Part shown: positions 7,104 through 15,589 of the stretch, in pieces
Numbering within the stretch: the first letter of the stretch is position 1
Layout: every line of letters starts with the position of its first letter
Assembly: GCA_035295985.1 (NCBI GenBank)
Contig: DATHBT010000235.1
Location: forward strand, 1 to 23,768
DNA length: 23,768 nt
Direction of reading: 5' to 3'
Origin: JAIVGV01 sp035295985
GTDB lineage: Bacteria; Acidobacteriota; Blastocatellia; Pyrinomonadales; Pyrinomonadaceae
Program-made: the position numbers and the translations under genes
The notes under the pieces: generated by a model
What the model saw: only the letters and a program-made list of their open reading frames with translations
Database searches by the model: none
What the model was told of the DNA's origin: nothing

Positions 7104-8702
7104 ATGAGCCTACAGCTTAGACGGAAAGTCCACGAGTCGGTCGTCTATATCGACCGCGACAGCGCGCCGCGCATCATCCCGTCGGGCGAAGATTTCATCC
7201 TCGAAGACCTGCCCATCGGCACGCGCGTCATCTACCCGAAGCCCGCGATTAAGGGGCTGCCCAACCGCGAGGCCGCGATCCGTTACGCCCTCAACCACCC
7301 GCACGGCTGCGACCCGCTCTACGCGCAGCTCGAGCCGGGCATGAAAGTCACCATCGCGGTTGACGACATCTCCCTGCCGCTGCCCCCGATGCGCACGCCC
7401 GACGTGCGGCAGACCGTCCTCGAAGTCGTGCTCGACCTTCTGGCTGCGAACGGCGTGGACGACGTTCACATCATCATCGCCAACTCGCTCCACCGCAAGA
7501 TGACCGAGTGGGAGATGAGGCGCATGGTCGGCCCCGAAATCTTCAAAGATTTTTACCCCGACCGCTACTACAACCACGACGCCGAAGACCCGGACGGGCT
7601 GGTGTTGCTCGGCCACACGCGCCACAAAGAACCCTTACGCATCAACCGCCGCTGCGTCGAGAGCGATCTCGTCATCTACGTCAACGTCAACCTCGTCCCG
7701 ATGGACGGCGGCCACAAGTCGGTCGCCGTCGGCCTCTGCGACTACGAGAGCTTGCGCGCGCACCACGAGCCGCAGACCATCCGTGACAGCAACAGTTACA
7801 TGGACCCGGCCCACTCGGAGTTGAACACGAAGGTCGTCCGCCTGGGGAAGATCGTTGACGAGCACATGAACGTCTTCCACATCGAGACGGCCCTCAACAA
7901 CCGGATGTACACCGGCGAGATGGACTTCCTCTTAAAGAACGAGGACGAGTTCTCCGCCATGGATCGCTTCAAGTTTGAGGCGATGCGGAAGACCATGGGT
8001 GCGCTGCCGCGCGCCGCGCGCCGCAAGCTGCTGCACCAGTTCCCCGCCGCCTACGAGATGATCGCCTGCCACGCCGGCCGGACGGAGCCGACGCACGCGA
8101 AGATACTGGAGAAGAACTTCGACCAGTACACCATCCCCGTCAACGGCCAGTGCGACATCCTGATCACGGGCATCCCAGACATCTCGCCGTACAACGTCTA
8201 TTCGATCTTAAATCCGCTGCTCGTGCAGGTGATGGCCCTCGGCTACCACTTCAACTTCTACCGCAGCAAGCCGCTCCTGAAGAAAGGCGGCGTGCTCATC
8301 CTTCACCACCCGTGCTTCGACGAATTTGATCACAACTTCCACCCCTCGTACATCGAGTTCTTCAACCGCCTGCTGCCCGAGACGCGCGACGCCGAGGTCT
8401 TGCGCGAGAAGTACGAGCGCGAGTTCGCCAATAACCCCTCCTACGTCGAGATGTACCGCCGCGGCAACGCATACCACGGCGCGCACCCCTTCTTCATGTG
8501 GTACTGGGGCGAGAACGGCCGCCAGCACGTCGGCCGCGTCATCGCCGCGGGCGCGGAGAACGCCCACGTCCCCGAACGCATGGGATGGGAGCGCGCCGAT
8601 AATCTGACCGAGGCCATCTCGACGGCACGCAGCTACATGGGCCGCTCCGCCGAGATCACTATGCTCCACCAACCCGTCATCGCGCTGTGCGAGGTAGAAT
8701 AG
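7104..8702 (+). CDS. LarA-like (DUF2088, lactate racemase N-terminal family) protein
   Basis: This 532-residue protein resembles the nickel-pincer lactate racemase LarA in its N-terminal half. D87-D88 start DDISLPLPP, in place of the family DxTRPxP loop. H130-R131 in SLHRKMTEWE match the HR..T..E element. GGHKSV (202-207) matches the GGxK loop that holds the cofactor Lys. The substrate Arg of the first loop is replaced, and no His is seen in the NVNLVP segment before the second loop, so racemisation of lactate is doubtful. The C-terminal half has no motif I recognise. The gene is read 7 bp before the multidomain lipid enzyme and is almost certainly co-translated with it. It may carry out a hydride-transfer or hydroxyacid step in the same lipid pathway; that is inference. 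Confidence 0.75.
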   Translation: MSLQLRRKVHESVVYIDRDSAPRIIPSGEDFILEDLPIGTRVIYPKPAIKGLPNREAAIRYALNHPHGCDPLYAQLEPGMKVTIAVDDISLPLPPMRTPDVRQTVLEVVLDLLAANGVDDVHIIIANSLHRKMTEWEMRRMVGPEIFKDFYPDRYYNHDAEDPDGLVLLGHTRHKEPLRINRRCVESDLVIYVNVNLVPMDGGHKSVAVGLCDYESLRAHHEPQTIRDSNSYMDPAHSELNTKVVRLGKIVDEHMNVFHIETALNNRMYTGEMDFLLKNEDEFSAMDRFKFEAMRKTMGALPRAARRKLLHQFPAAYEMIACHAGRTEPTHAKILEKNFDQYTIPVNGQCDILITGIPDISPYNVYSILNPLLVQVMALGYHFNFYRSKPLLKKGGVLILHHPCFDEFDHNFHPSYIEFFNRLLPETRDAEVLREKYEREFANNPSYVEMYRRGNAYHGAHPFFMWYWGENGRQHVGRVIAAGAENAHVPERMGWERADNLTEAISTARSYMGRSAEITMLHQPVIALCEVE

Positions 8703-8709
8703 CGAGCCG

Positions 8710-11700
8710 ATGAAACTGTCGCCGACAGAGATTTATCAGGGCAGGAAGATTTTCCTGATCGGGAGCACCGGCTTCCTGGGCAAGGTGACGCTCTCGATGC
8801 TGCTGCACCGTTTCCCGAACGTCGGGAAGGTTTATGTCACCGTGCGCGCCCGCTCCCTTGAAGAGTCGCGCACCCGCTTCTGGAACAACGTCATCACGGC
8901 CCCGCCCTTCGACCCGCTGCGCGAACGCTACGGCAGCGCGTTCGAGGGCTTCATCAAAGACAAGGTCGAAATCCTCGGCGGCGACATCGGCGACGACAAC
9001 CTGGGCTACACGGAAGAGGAAGCGCGGCGGATCGCGGATGACATCGACATCGTCTTAAACAGCGCCGGCAACGTCACCTTCAACCCGACCCTGGAGAGCG
9101 CCCTTCGGACGAACGTCGTCGGCACGCAGAACGTCATCGCGTTCGCCAGGCGGATGCGGCGGCCCGCGCTCATCCACGTCTCGACCTGCTTCGTCGCGGG
9201 CAACCGCTCCGGCCCCGTCTGGGAGAGCGATCCCGTCATCGGCTACTTCCCGCGCAAGGAGGAGTTGCCCGGCGTCGAGTTCTCCGTCGAGCAGGAGATC
9301 AGGGATTGCGCGAAGCTCGCAGAGCGCGTGAGGGACGAGGCGCGCGACGCGATGCAGGCCGCGCGCTTCCGCGAGCAGGCGCGCAAGCGACTCATCGAGG
9401 AGGGGCGCGACCCGGACGATCTGGACGCGATGGGGCTGGCCGTCGCCCGCGAGCGCAAGGTGTGGACGCGCGAGCGACTTACAGAGTTGGGCATGGAGCG
9501 CGCCGCGTGGTGGGGCTGGCCGAACATCTACACCTACACGAAGAGCCTCGGCGAGCAGTTGGTCGCGGCGGAAGACGGCATCGTCCGCTCCATCGTGCGG
9601 CCGAGCATCGTCGAGTCGGCGCAAGCCTACCCCTTCCCCGGCTGGAACGAGGGCTTCACGACGACCGCGCCGCTCATCTTCATCGCGCTTAAAGGTCAGA
9701 CGCAGATTCCCGTCAACGAGAAGCTGATCCTCGACATCACGCCAGTCGATTTCGTGGCTTCGGTGATGCTTTCGGTCACGGCAGAGGCGATGGTCGAGGA
9801 GCCGCGCCTCGTGCACCAGGCGGCGACCGGCGACTCGAACCCCAACGACATGCGCCGCATCGTCGGGCTGCTGGGCCTCTACAAGCGCAAGCACTTCGAG
9901 GAGAAGGAGACGGGCTTTAAGATCGTCAACGAGATCGCGGGCCGGATGGAGACGAAGGCTGTCACTCCGTCCTACTTCGAGAAAACTTCGACGCCGATGA
10001 TCAACTCGGCGGCGAAGCGCGCTTCGTCGCTGCTCGACAGCGTGCGGCCCCGGTGGGGCGGGGGCCGCCTGACCGAGTGGGTGGATCACGCGAAGCAGAC
10101 GGTTGACCGCGTCGAGGAGGTGACGCGCGAGACGGCCGCCGCGTTCGAGCTGTTCCGCCCGTTCATGATCGAGAACGCCTACGTCTTCCGCGCAGACAAC
10201 GTGCGCTCGCTCCACGCGCGCATACGCAAGGACGAGCAGCCGCTGCTCCCCTGGTGGCCTGAAAAGCTCGACTGGTACGACTACTGGATGAACGTCCACT
10301 TCCCCGGCCTCAAGAAGTGGATCTTCCCCACGCTCGAAGAGGACATGCGCGCGCAGCCGAAGCGCATCTACACCTACCGCGACCTGCTGGAACTCTTCGA
10401 GACCTCGACCAAGCGCTTCTCCACGCGCGTCGCCATGCGCATCGAGCGCGACGGGCGCAAGGAGCAATACACCTACGCCGACCTGCACGAGCTGGCGACG
10501 CGCGCCGCGGGCTTCCTCGCGGGCGAGGGCGTGCGCCCCGCCGACCGCGTTTTGCTCCTCAGCCACAACGCGCCCGAATGGGGCATGGCCTACTTCGGCG
10601 TGCTCAAGGCCGGCGCGACGTGCGTGCCCGTCGATCCCGAAAGTCTGACCGGCGAGGTCGCCGGCTTCGCGCGCGCGGCGCAGGCCGCCGGCATCGTCGT
10701 CTCCGGCGAGATGCTTGAGAAGCACCCCGACTTGGCCGAGCGGTTCCGGGAGGAAGGGTTGGAGACGGCGCGCGTCTGGACGTTCGAGGAGGTCTTCGCG
10801 CTGCCGCCGCAGGAGGTTGAGGATCAGCGGATCGCGCTGCTGCCCGCGCGGGTGCAGGCGCAGAGTGTGGCCTCGCTCATCTTCACTTCGGGCACGACGG
10901 GAACGCCGAAGGGCGTCATGCTCTCGCACAAGAACTTCACGAACATGGTCTCGATGCTCGCGTCCGTGTTCGACATGACGACGCAGGACGGCGTACTCTC
11001 CGTCCTCCCGTTGCACCACACCTTCGAGTTCTCGACCGGCTTCCTCACGCCGCTAGCGCGCGGCGCGCAGATCACTTACCTGCCGGAGTTGACGAGCGAG
11101 GAACTAACGCGCGCGATCAAGAACGGGCACGTCACGGGCATGGTCGGCGTGCCCGCGCTGTGGGAGCTGCTGCACAGGCGGATCAAGAGCCGCCTGAACG
11201 AGCGCGGACAGTGGATCGGCGACGCGGCGGAGAACCTGATCCGCGCAAACTCCTGGCTTCGCGACAACACGCCGTTCAACCTCGGCCAGATCGTCTTCCG
11301 GCCCATCCACCAGGGACTCGGCGGGCGCATCCGCTATCTCATCAGCGGCGGCTCCGCCCTGAACGATAAGATCAAGCGCGACTTCCACGGCCTCGGCTTC
11401 ACCATCCTCGAAGGCTACGGGCTGACCGAAGCCTCGCCCGTGCTCACCGTCACGCGCCCCGAGAACAAGCTGATCGCCGGGAGCGTCGGACGGCCCGTCC
11501 CCGGCGTCGAGGTGAAGATCGTTGACGCGGACGCTTCGGGCGTCGGCGAGGTCGTCGCGCGCGGGCCGAACGTGATGCTCGGCTACTACAACGACGAGGA
11601 GGCCACGCGCGCCGTCCTCCAGAACCGCTGGCTCCGCACCGGCGACCTCGGCCGGCTCGACGACGAGGGCAACCTCTACCTCGTCGGCCGCTCGAAGGAC

Positions 11701-13149
11701 ATCATCGTCGATACGAACGGCAAGAACGTTTACCCCGACGAGATCGAGGAGCTTTATCAGGACTCGCCCTTCGTCAAGGAGATCAGCGTCGTCGGGCTGC
11801 CCGACGGTCTCGGCGAAAAGGTCGCATGCATGGTCGTCCCCGACTACGACCACGATATCGCGCTCTCGCGCGAAGAGGTTCGCCGCCGCGTCGAAGAACA
11901 TTTCAAGGACGTGTCCTCCTCGCTCCCCTTCTTCAAGCGCGTCAAGGTGCTGCACTTCTCCGACGACGAGCTGCCGCGCACGGCCACGCGCAAGGTGAAG
12001 CGCCGCGAGGTGCTCAACCTCATGCAGACGATGGAGCAGAGCCAGCGGCGGCTGACGGAAGGCGCGGAAGCCGGGCCGCGCGACACGGGGGCTGGCTGGT
12101 TGCTCGACATCGTCGCGCAGGTTTCGGGCCGGCCGCGCGCCGAGGTCTCGATGGACTCGCGGCTCGCGGAACTCGGCTTCGACAGCCTCATGTTCGTCGA
12201 GCTGGCCGCGGCCGTCGAGCAGGGCGGCGGCCGTCTGAAGTCGCCAGACACGCTCAACCAGGTTCACGACGTGCGCGAGCTGATGTCGCTCGTCGAGCGG
12301 CTGCCCGCGAGCGCGCCGCACGAGGACGCGCGCCGCCGCCGCGCCGAGGAGATCAGGCGCGAAGACGAGGAGATTTACATCCCCTCGCTCGTCCGCACCG
12401 TCGGCAACAAGGGGCTCGACGTTTTGCAGCGCGCCTTCTACGAGCGATTCCTCGACACGAAGATCGAAGGCGCGGAGAACGTGCCCGCGCACACCAACTT
12501 CCTCGTCGCCGCCAACCACGCCTCGCACCTCGACATGGGGCTGGTCAAGATGGCGCTCGGCGAGCAGGGGCGCGATCTCGTGGCGCTGGCCGCGGCCGAC
12601 TACTTCTTCGACAACAAGTACAAGCGCGCCTACATGGACAACTTCACCAACCTCGTCCCGATGGAGCGCAGCGGGTCTCTGCGCAAGTCTCTGCGCCACG
12701 CGCTCTCGTTCCTTGAGCGCGGCTACAACGCGCTCATCTTCCCCGAAGGCACGCGCTCGATGACGGGGGTCATGGCCGACTTCAAGCCCGTCATCGGCTT
12801 CATCGCACTGACCGCGCGCACAGGCATCCTGCCCGTCTATCTGCGCGGCACCTACGAGGCGCTCCCCAAGGGATCGAACATGCTCCGCAGCCGCGACGTG
12901 GGCGCGCGCATCGGCCGCCTGATCACGGTCGAGGAGATGGAGGCGATGACGAAGGGCATGCCGAAGTCCGAGGGCTACCGACTGATCGCGGCCTACGTCC
13001 GCCACCGGATCGAGAACCTCAGGGACGGCACGCGCGCCGAGTTCGACGCCAAAGGCTTACGCCGCCGCTGGCGCGACGAGCGCCGCGCCCACACGCACGA
13101 CGCCGAGCCCCCGGCCCACGAAAACGAACTCGCGACCACGGGAGACTGA
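8710..13149 (+). CDS. elbD-like: multidomain lipid enzyme, ElbD-like: reductase, acyl-AMP ligase, ACP, PlsC
   Basis: The protein has 1479 residues and four activities in one chain. (1) A fatty-acyl/thioester reductase: STGFLGK (19-25) binds NADPH, Y274 and K278 are catalytic, and a FAR-type C-terminal region extends to about 560. (2) An AMP-forming ligase, about 560-1110, with FTSGTTGTPKG (725-735), EGYGLTEA (901-908), TGDL (977-980) and K1095 near its end. (3) A carrier domain with LGFDSL, phosphopantetheine Ser S1159. (4) A PlsC acyltransferase with NHASHLD (H1270, D1275) and FPEGTRS (1344-1350). The order is as I recall for Myxococcus ElbD, required for ether lipids. The protein could activate a fatty acid, load it on the carrier, reduce it and transfer an acyl chain to glycerol phosphate. 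How the ether bond arises is not shown. No signal peptide or membrane segment is evident. The ~30-residue tail is charged. Confidence 0.9.
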   Translation: MKLSPTEIYQGRKIFLIGSTGFLGKVTLSMLLHRFPNVGKVYVTVRARSLEESRTRFWNNVITAPPFDPLRERYGSAFEGFIKDKVEILGGDIGDDNLGYTEEEARRIADDIDIVLNSAGNVTFNPTLESALRTNVVGTQNVIAFARRMRRPALIHVSTCFVAGNRSGPVWESDPVIGYFPRKEELPGVEFSVEQEIRDCAKLAERVRDEARDAMQAARFREQARKRLIEEGRDPDDLDAMGLAVARERKVWTRERLTELGMERAAWWGWPNIYTYTKSLGEQLVAAEDGIVRSIVRPSIVESAQAYPFPGWNEGFTTTAPLIFIALKGQTQIPVNEKLILDITPVDFVASVMLSVTAEAMVEEPRLVHQAATGDSNPNDMRRIVGLLGLYKRKHFEEKETGFKIVNEIAGRMETKAVTPSYFEKTSTPMINSAAKRASSLLDSVRPRWGGGRLTEWVDHAKQTVDRVEEVTRETAAAFELFRPFMIENAYVFRADNVRSLHARIRKDEQPLLPWWPEKLDWYDYWMNVHFPGLKKWIFPTLEEDMRAQPKRIYTYRDLLELFETSTKRFSTRVAMRIERDGRKEQYTYADLHELATRAAGFLAGEGVRPADRVLLLSHNAPEWGMAYFGVLKAGATCVPVDPESLTGEVAGFARAAQAAGIVVSGEMLEKHPDLAERFREEGLETARVWTFEEVFALPPQEVEDQRIALLPARVQAQSVASLIFTSGTTGTPKGVMLSHKNFTNMVSMLASVFDMTTQDGVLSVLPLHHTFEFSTGFLTPLARGAQITYLPELTSEELTRAIKNGHVTGMVGVPALWELLHRRIKSRLNERGQWIGDAAENLIRANSWLRDNTPFNLGQIVFRPIHQGLGGRIRYLISGGSALNDKIKRDFHGLGFTILEGYGLTEASPVLTVTRPENKLIAGSVGRPVPGVEVKIVDADASGVGEVVARGPNVMLGYYNDEEATRAVLQNRWLRTGDLGRLDDEGNLYLVGRSKDIIVDTNGKNVYPDEIEELYQDSPFVKEISVVGLPDGLGEKVACMVVPDYDHDIALSREEVRRRVEEHFKDVSSSLPFFKRVKVLHFSDDELPRTATRKVKRREVLNLMQTMEQSQRRLTEGAEAGPRDTGAGWLLDIVAQVSGRPRAEVSMDSRLAELGFDSLMFVELAAAVEQGGGRLKSPDTLNQVHDVRELMSLVERLPASAPHEDARRRRAEEIRREDEEIYIPSLVRTVGNKGLDVLQRAFYERFLDTKIEGAENVPAHTNFLVAANHASHLDMGLVKMALGEQGRDLVALAAADYFFDNKYKRAYMDNFTNLVPMERSGSLRKSLRHALSFLERGYNALIFPEGTRSMTGVMADFKPVIGFIALTARTGILPVYLRGTYEALPKGSNMLRSRDVGARIGRLITVEEMEAMTKGMPKSEGYRLIAAYVRHRIENLRDGTRAEFDAKGLRRRWRDERRAHTHDAEPPAHENELATTGD

Positions 13150-13153
13150 AACG

Positions 13154-13232
13154 AAGGGATGAGGGATGAGGGCGGAGGGATGAAGTAAAACGGCTTCCTC
13201 TTTCATCCCTCATCCCTCACCCCTCATCCCTT
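13154..13232. repeat. GGGATGA-family long inverted repeat filling the gap
   Basis: Arms 13154-13184 and 13202-13232 are 31 bp and pair with three mismatches around a 17-bp loop. The units are GGGATGA and its complement TCATCCC with period 7. The element starts 4 bp after the stop of the lipid enzyme and ends 5 bp before the ATG of the epimerase, leaving no room for a ribosome site. It may reduce read-through between the two genes. Confidence 0.92.
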
Positions 13233-13237
13233 TTTCT

Positions 13238-14359
13238 ATGGCTACGAAGAAGCGCGCGGGCGCGACTAAGCGGGCGGCGAAGGGTGGCGGCGACGGTAAG
13301 TCGGCGCGGCCAGCGAAGGGCGCTGCGAAGTCTTCCGCCCTGGCGAGGCGTCAGCCTTCCGTGACGCTCGTGACGGGCGGGACTGGCTTCCTTGGCAGCC
13401 ACCTCGTGAGGCAGCTCGTCGAGGCTGGCGAGAAGAACCTTCGGGTCTTCTCCACGTCCGCGCCCCCGTGGCTCGCGGGGCTGGGCGTCGAGACGGTCGA
13501 GGGATCGATCACGAACCCGGACGACGTGTCGCGCGCCGTCTCAGGCGTCGAATCAATCTACCACCTCGCCGGGCGCGTCTCGCGCGACTCCGAGGACGCG
13601 CACGAGATGTACAAGCTCCACGTTGACGGCACGCGGCTGCTGTGCGAGGCGGCGCGCGCGGGCGGCGTCAAATCAATCGTGCTCGCCTCGACGAGCGGGA
13701 CAATCGCGGTCACGAAGGACGGCGAGATCACACCGGACGAGGACTGGCCCGCGCCGCTCGACATCATCTCGCGCTGGCCCTACTACGCCAGCAAGTTCTA
13801 CCAGGAGCGCGCCGCGATTGAGCACTTCGGCGGCCCCGGCCGGCGGCTCGTCATCGTGAACCCCAGCCTGCTCCTCGGCCCCGGCGACGACCGGCTCAGC
13901 TCCACCAAAGTCGTCCTCGACTTCCTCGCGCGCAAGATCGCGGCCGTGCCCGGCGGCGGCCTGAGCTTCGTTGACGCGCGCGACGCCGCGGCCGCGTTGA
14001 TTGTCGCCATGCGGCGCGGCCGGCACGGCGAGCGCTACCTGCTCGGCGCGGCCAACTGGACGTTCGACAAGTTCTTCGGCCGCCTCGAACGCCTGACGAA
14101 GACGGCGGCCCCGCGCCTCTCGCTCCCCTCCTCCCTCGCCGTCGCCGGGGCGAAGGGCCTAAGCGCGCTCTACAAACATTGGAGGCTCGCGCCACCTGTC
14201 GAGCCTGCCGAGATCGAGATGGCCGAGCACTTCTGGTACGTGGACTGCACGAAGGCCGCGCGCGAACTCGCCTTCCGCCCGCGCGATCCGCAGGAGACCC
14301 TGCACGAGACCGTCGCTTACGTCCGCGAAAACTTCCTCGGCGACGGCGCGCTCGCCTGA
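13238..14359 (+). CDS. NAD-dependent epimerase/dehydratase (extended SDR)
   Basis: The protein has 373 residues. After a 40-residue Lys/Ala/Gly-rich N-terminal extension comes TGGTGFLG (46-53), the NAD(P)-binding motif of extended SDRs, then YHLAGRVSRD and the catalytic YYASK (Y182, K186). The fold resembles nucleotide-sugar epimerases, dihydroflavonol reductases and 3-beta-hydroxysteroid dehydrogenases; the substrate cannot be assigned. The next plausible start (GTG at about 13361) would remove the basic extension but has no good ribosome site either. The gene follows the ElbD-like gene in the same direction after an 88-bp gap that is nearly all hairpin, so it is probably part of the same unit and may reduce or isomerise a lipid intermediate. 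It ends opposite the lipid-kinase gene. Confidence 0.87.
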   Translation: MATKKRAGATKRAAKGGGDGKSARPAKGAAKSSALARRQPSVTLVTGGTGFLGSHLVRQLVEAGEKNLRVFSTSAPPWLAGLGVETVEGSITNPDDVSRAVSGVESIYHLAGRVSRDSEDAHEMYKLHVDGTRLLCEAARAGGVKSIVLASTSGTIAVTKDGEITPDEDWPAPLDIISRWPYYASKFYQERAAIEHFGGPGRRLVIVNPSLLLGPGDDRLSSTKVVLDFLARKIAAVPGGGLSFVDARDAAAALIVAMRRGRHGERYLLGAANWTFDKFFGRLERLTKTAAPRLSLPSSLAVAGAKGLSALYKHWRLAPPVEPAEIEMAEHFWYVDCTKAARELAFRPRDPQETLHETVAYVRENFLGDGALA

Positions 14360-14390
14360 TTCGACCGCGGGCTGAAAGTCCCACAAGTTA

Positions 14391-14476
14391 AATTAACCAC
14401 AGAGGGCACGGAGGATCACGGGGGAAGGCAGGAAGCTCTTCCCCTCCGTGATCCTCCGCGCCCTCTGTGGTTAATT
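14391..14476. repeat. CCACAGAGGG-type hairpin between convergent genes
   Basis: An 86-bp near-perfect inverted repeat. AATTAACCACAGAGGG (14391-14406) pairs exactly with 14461-14476, the next 15 bp pair with one mismatch, and a GGGGAAG/CTTCCCC core closes the loop. Units of 8-9 bp (CACAGAGGG, CACGGAGGAT) are visible. It lies between the converging epimerase and lipid-kinase genes and is followed by a T-rich stretch on the plus strand, so it could end transcription from both sides. Confidence 0.88.
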
Positions 14477-14494
14477 CTTTTTCTCGCTTAAGCG

Positions 14495-15589
14495 TCAGGC
14501 CGGCACGCGGACGCGTAGCACACGCGGCAGTATCTCGAAGTCGGCGGGCAGGCGGCCGACGAGTTCGCCGTCAACTTCGAGCAGGATTTTCTCCGCCCCG
14601 GCAGCGCGCGCCGACACCCGCGAGGCCCGCGCGTGGCCGACTTCGCGCATGCCGAGGTGTGTGCCGAGGTAGAGTTTGTAGGAGTTGGCGAGGATGGCGG
14701 GCGTGTTGAGATCGCCGACCGCGATCACGTCGAAGCGGCCGTCGGTCAGTTTCGCCGTCGGGGCGATCTTCATGCCGCCGCCGAAGTAGCGCGCGTTGGC
14801 GACGCAGAAGTTTGTGATCGCGAGCCGGTGCTCCTCGCCGTCGTCGAGGCTGACGGCGACCGTGGGGCGTTCAAAGGCGAGCGATGCGCGCACGGCCGCG
14901 GCGGCGAAAGCGGCGCGGCCGCCGAGCGCGTGCGGCAGCGCGGCCGGCAGCCAGTCCGAACCTCCCTGCTTCACGCGGCGGATGACCTCGCCGCCCATCC
15001 CGCACGAGGCCACGTTGACGAAGAAGCGCGACTCGCGCCCGCCCTCCGGGTTCGAGAACTCGACGCGGCCGGCGTCTATCTTGACCGTGCGGCCGGTGCG
15101 GAGCGCGACGGCCGCGTCCGCGTCGCGGCGGGGGGTGCGAAGCGTGCGGCGGAAGTCGCCGCCGGTGCCGCTCGGCAGAAGGCCCAGCTCGGCGTCCGCG
15201 CCCGCAGCGAGGATGCCGTTCGCCATTTCCGAGACCGTGCCGTCGCCGCCGCAGGCGATCAGAAACTTGCGACCGGCGCGCGCCTCCCGTTCGGCAATCT
15301 CACGCGCGTGGCCGGCGCGCTCCGTGAAGGCGACGCCGAATGCGCCGAAGTGCGCGCGCAGCTCGCTCGCCAGGCGCGGCCACGCGCGGCCGGTCGCGCC
15401 GCCAGCGGAAGTCGGGTTGACGACGACGAGCGGGAGCCCCGAATCCGAGACGCGCGCGGGCCGCGGCGTCAGATCGGCCGGTCGCCGCCCTGCCAGTTCG
15501 GCATTTTCAGACCGCGCAGTTCGTCCGGCCGCGCCGTCGTGGCCCCTTTTGTCGCCGTCGCTTTTTTTGTCCTGACGCCGCGCGCGCAT
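14495..15589 (-). CDS. diacylglycerol kinase family lipid kinase (YegS/BmrU type)
   Basis: The protein has 364 residues. The first ~50 are Arg/Ala-rich and look disordered. Then come VVVNPTSAGG (55-64), the nucleotide loop GGDGT (114-118), PSGTGGDF (139-146, where most relatives have a GTxNDF-like sequence), and the C-terminal GGGMKIAPTAKLTDGRFDV and DGE elements. It should phosphorylate a lipid alcohol such as diacylglycerol using ATP. Its ATG shares one base with the stop of the upstream PlsC gene (TGATG), so the two are translationally coupled. Together they suggest making or recycling phosphatidic acid-like lipids. A later start that skips the N-terminal tail is possible. Confidence 0.88.
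   Translation of the reverse strand: MRARRQDKKSDGDKRGHDGAAGRTARSENAELAGRRPADLTPRPARVSDSGLPLVVVNPTSAGGATGRAWPRLASELRAHFGAFGVAFTERAGHAREIAEREARAGRKFLIACGGDGTVSEMANGILAAGADAELGLLPSGTGGDFRRTLRTPRRDADAAVALRTGRTVKIDAGRVEFSNPEGGRESRFFVNVASCGMGGEVIRRVKQGGSDWLPAALPHALGGRAAFAAAAVRASLAFERPTVAVSLDDGEEHRLAITNFCVANARYFGGGMKIAPTAKLTDGRFDVIAVGDLNTPAILANSYKLYLGTHLGMREVGHARASRVSARAAGAEKILLEVDGELVGRLPADFEILPRVLRVRVPA

Noticed and set aside
9055..13005. Two 630-655-codon minus-strand frames opposite the ElbD-like gene
   Set aside because: Low-complexity translations with no domain; the plus strand has four recognisable domains in one frame.
13175..13189. GGAGG followed by ATG-AAG-TAA, a two-codon open frame in the hairpin
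   Set aside because: It is part of the GGGATGA repeat units, so its resemblance to a leader peptide is probably accidental.
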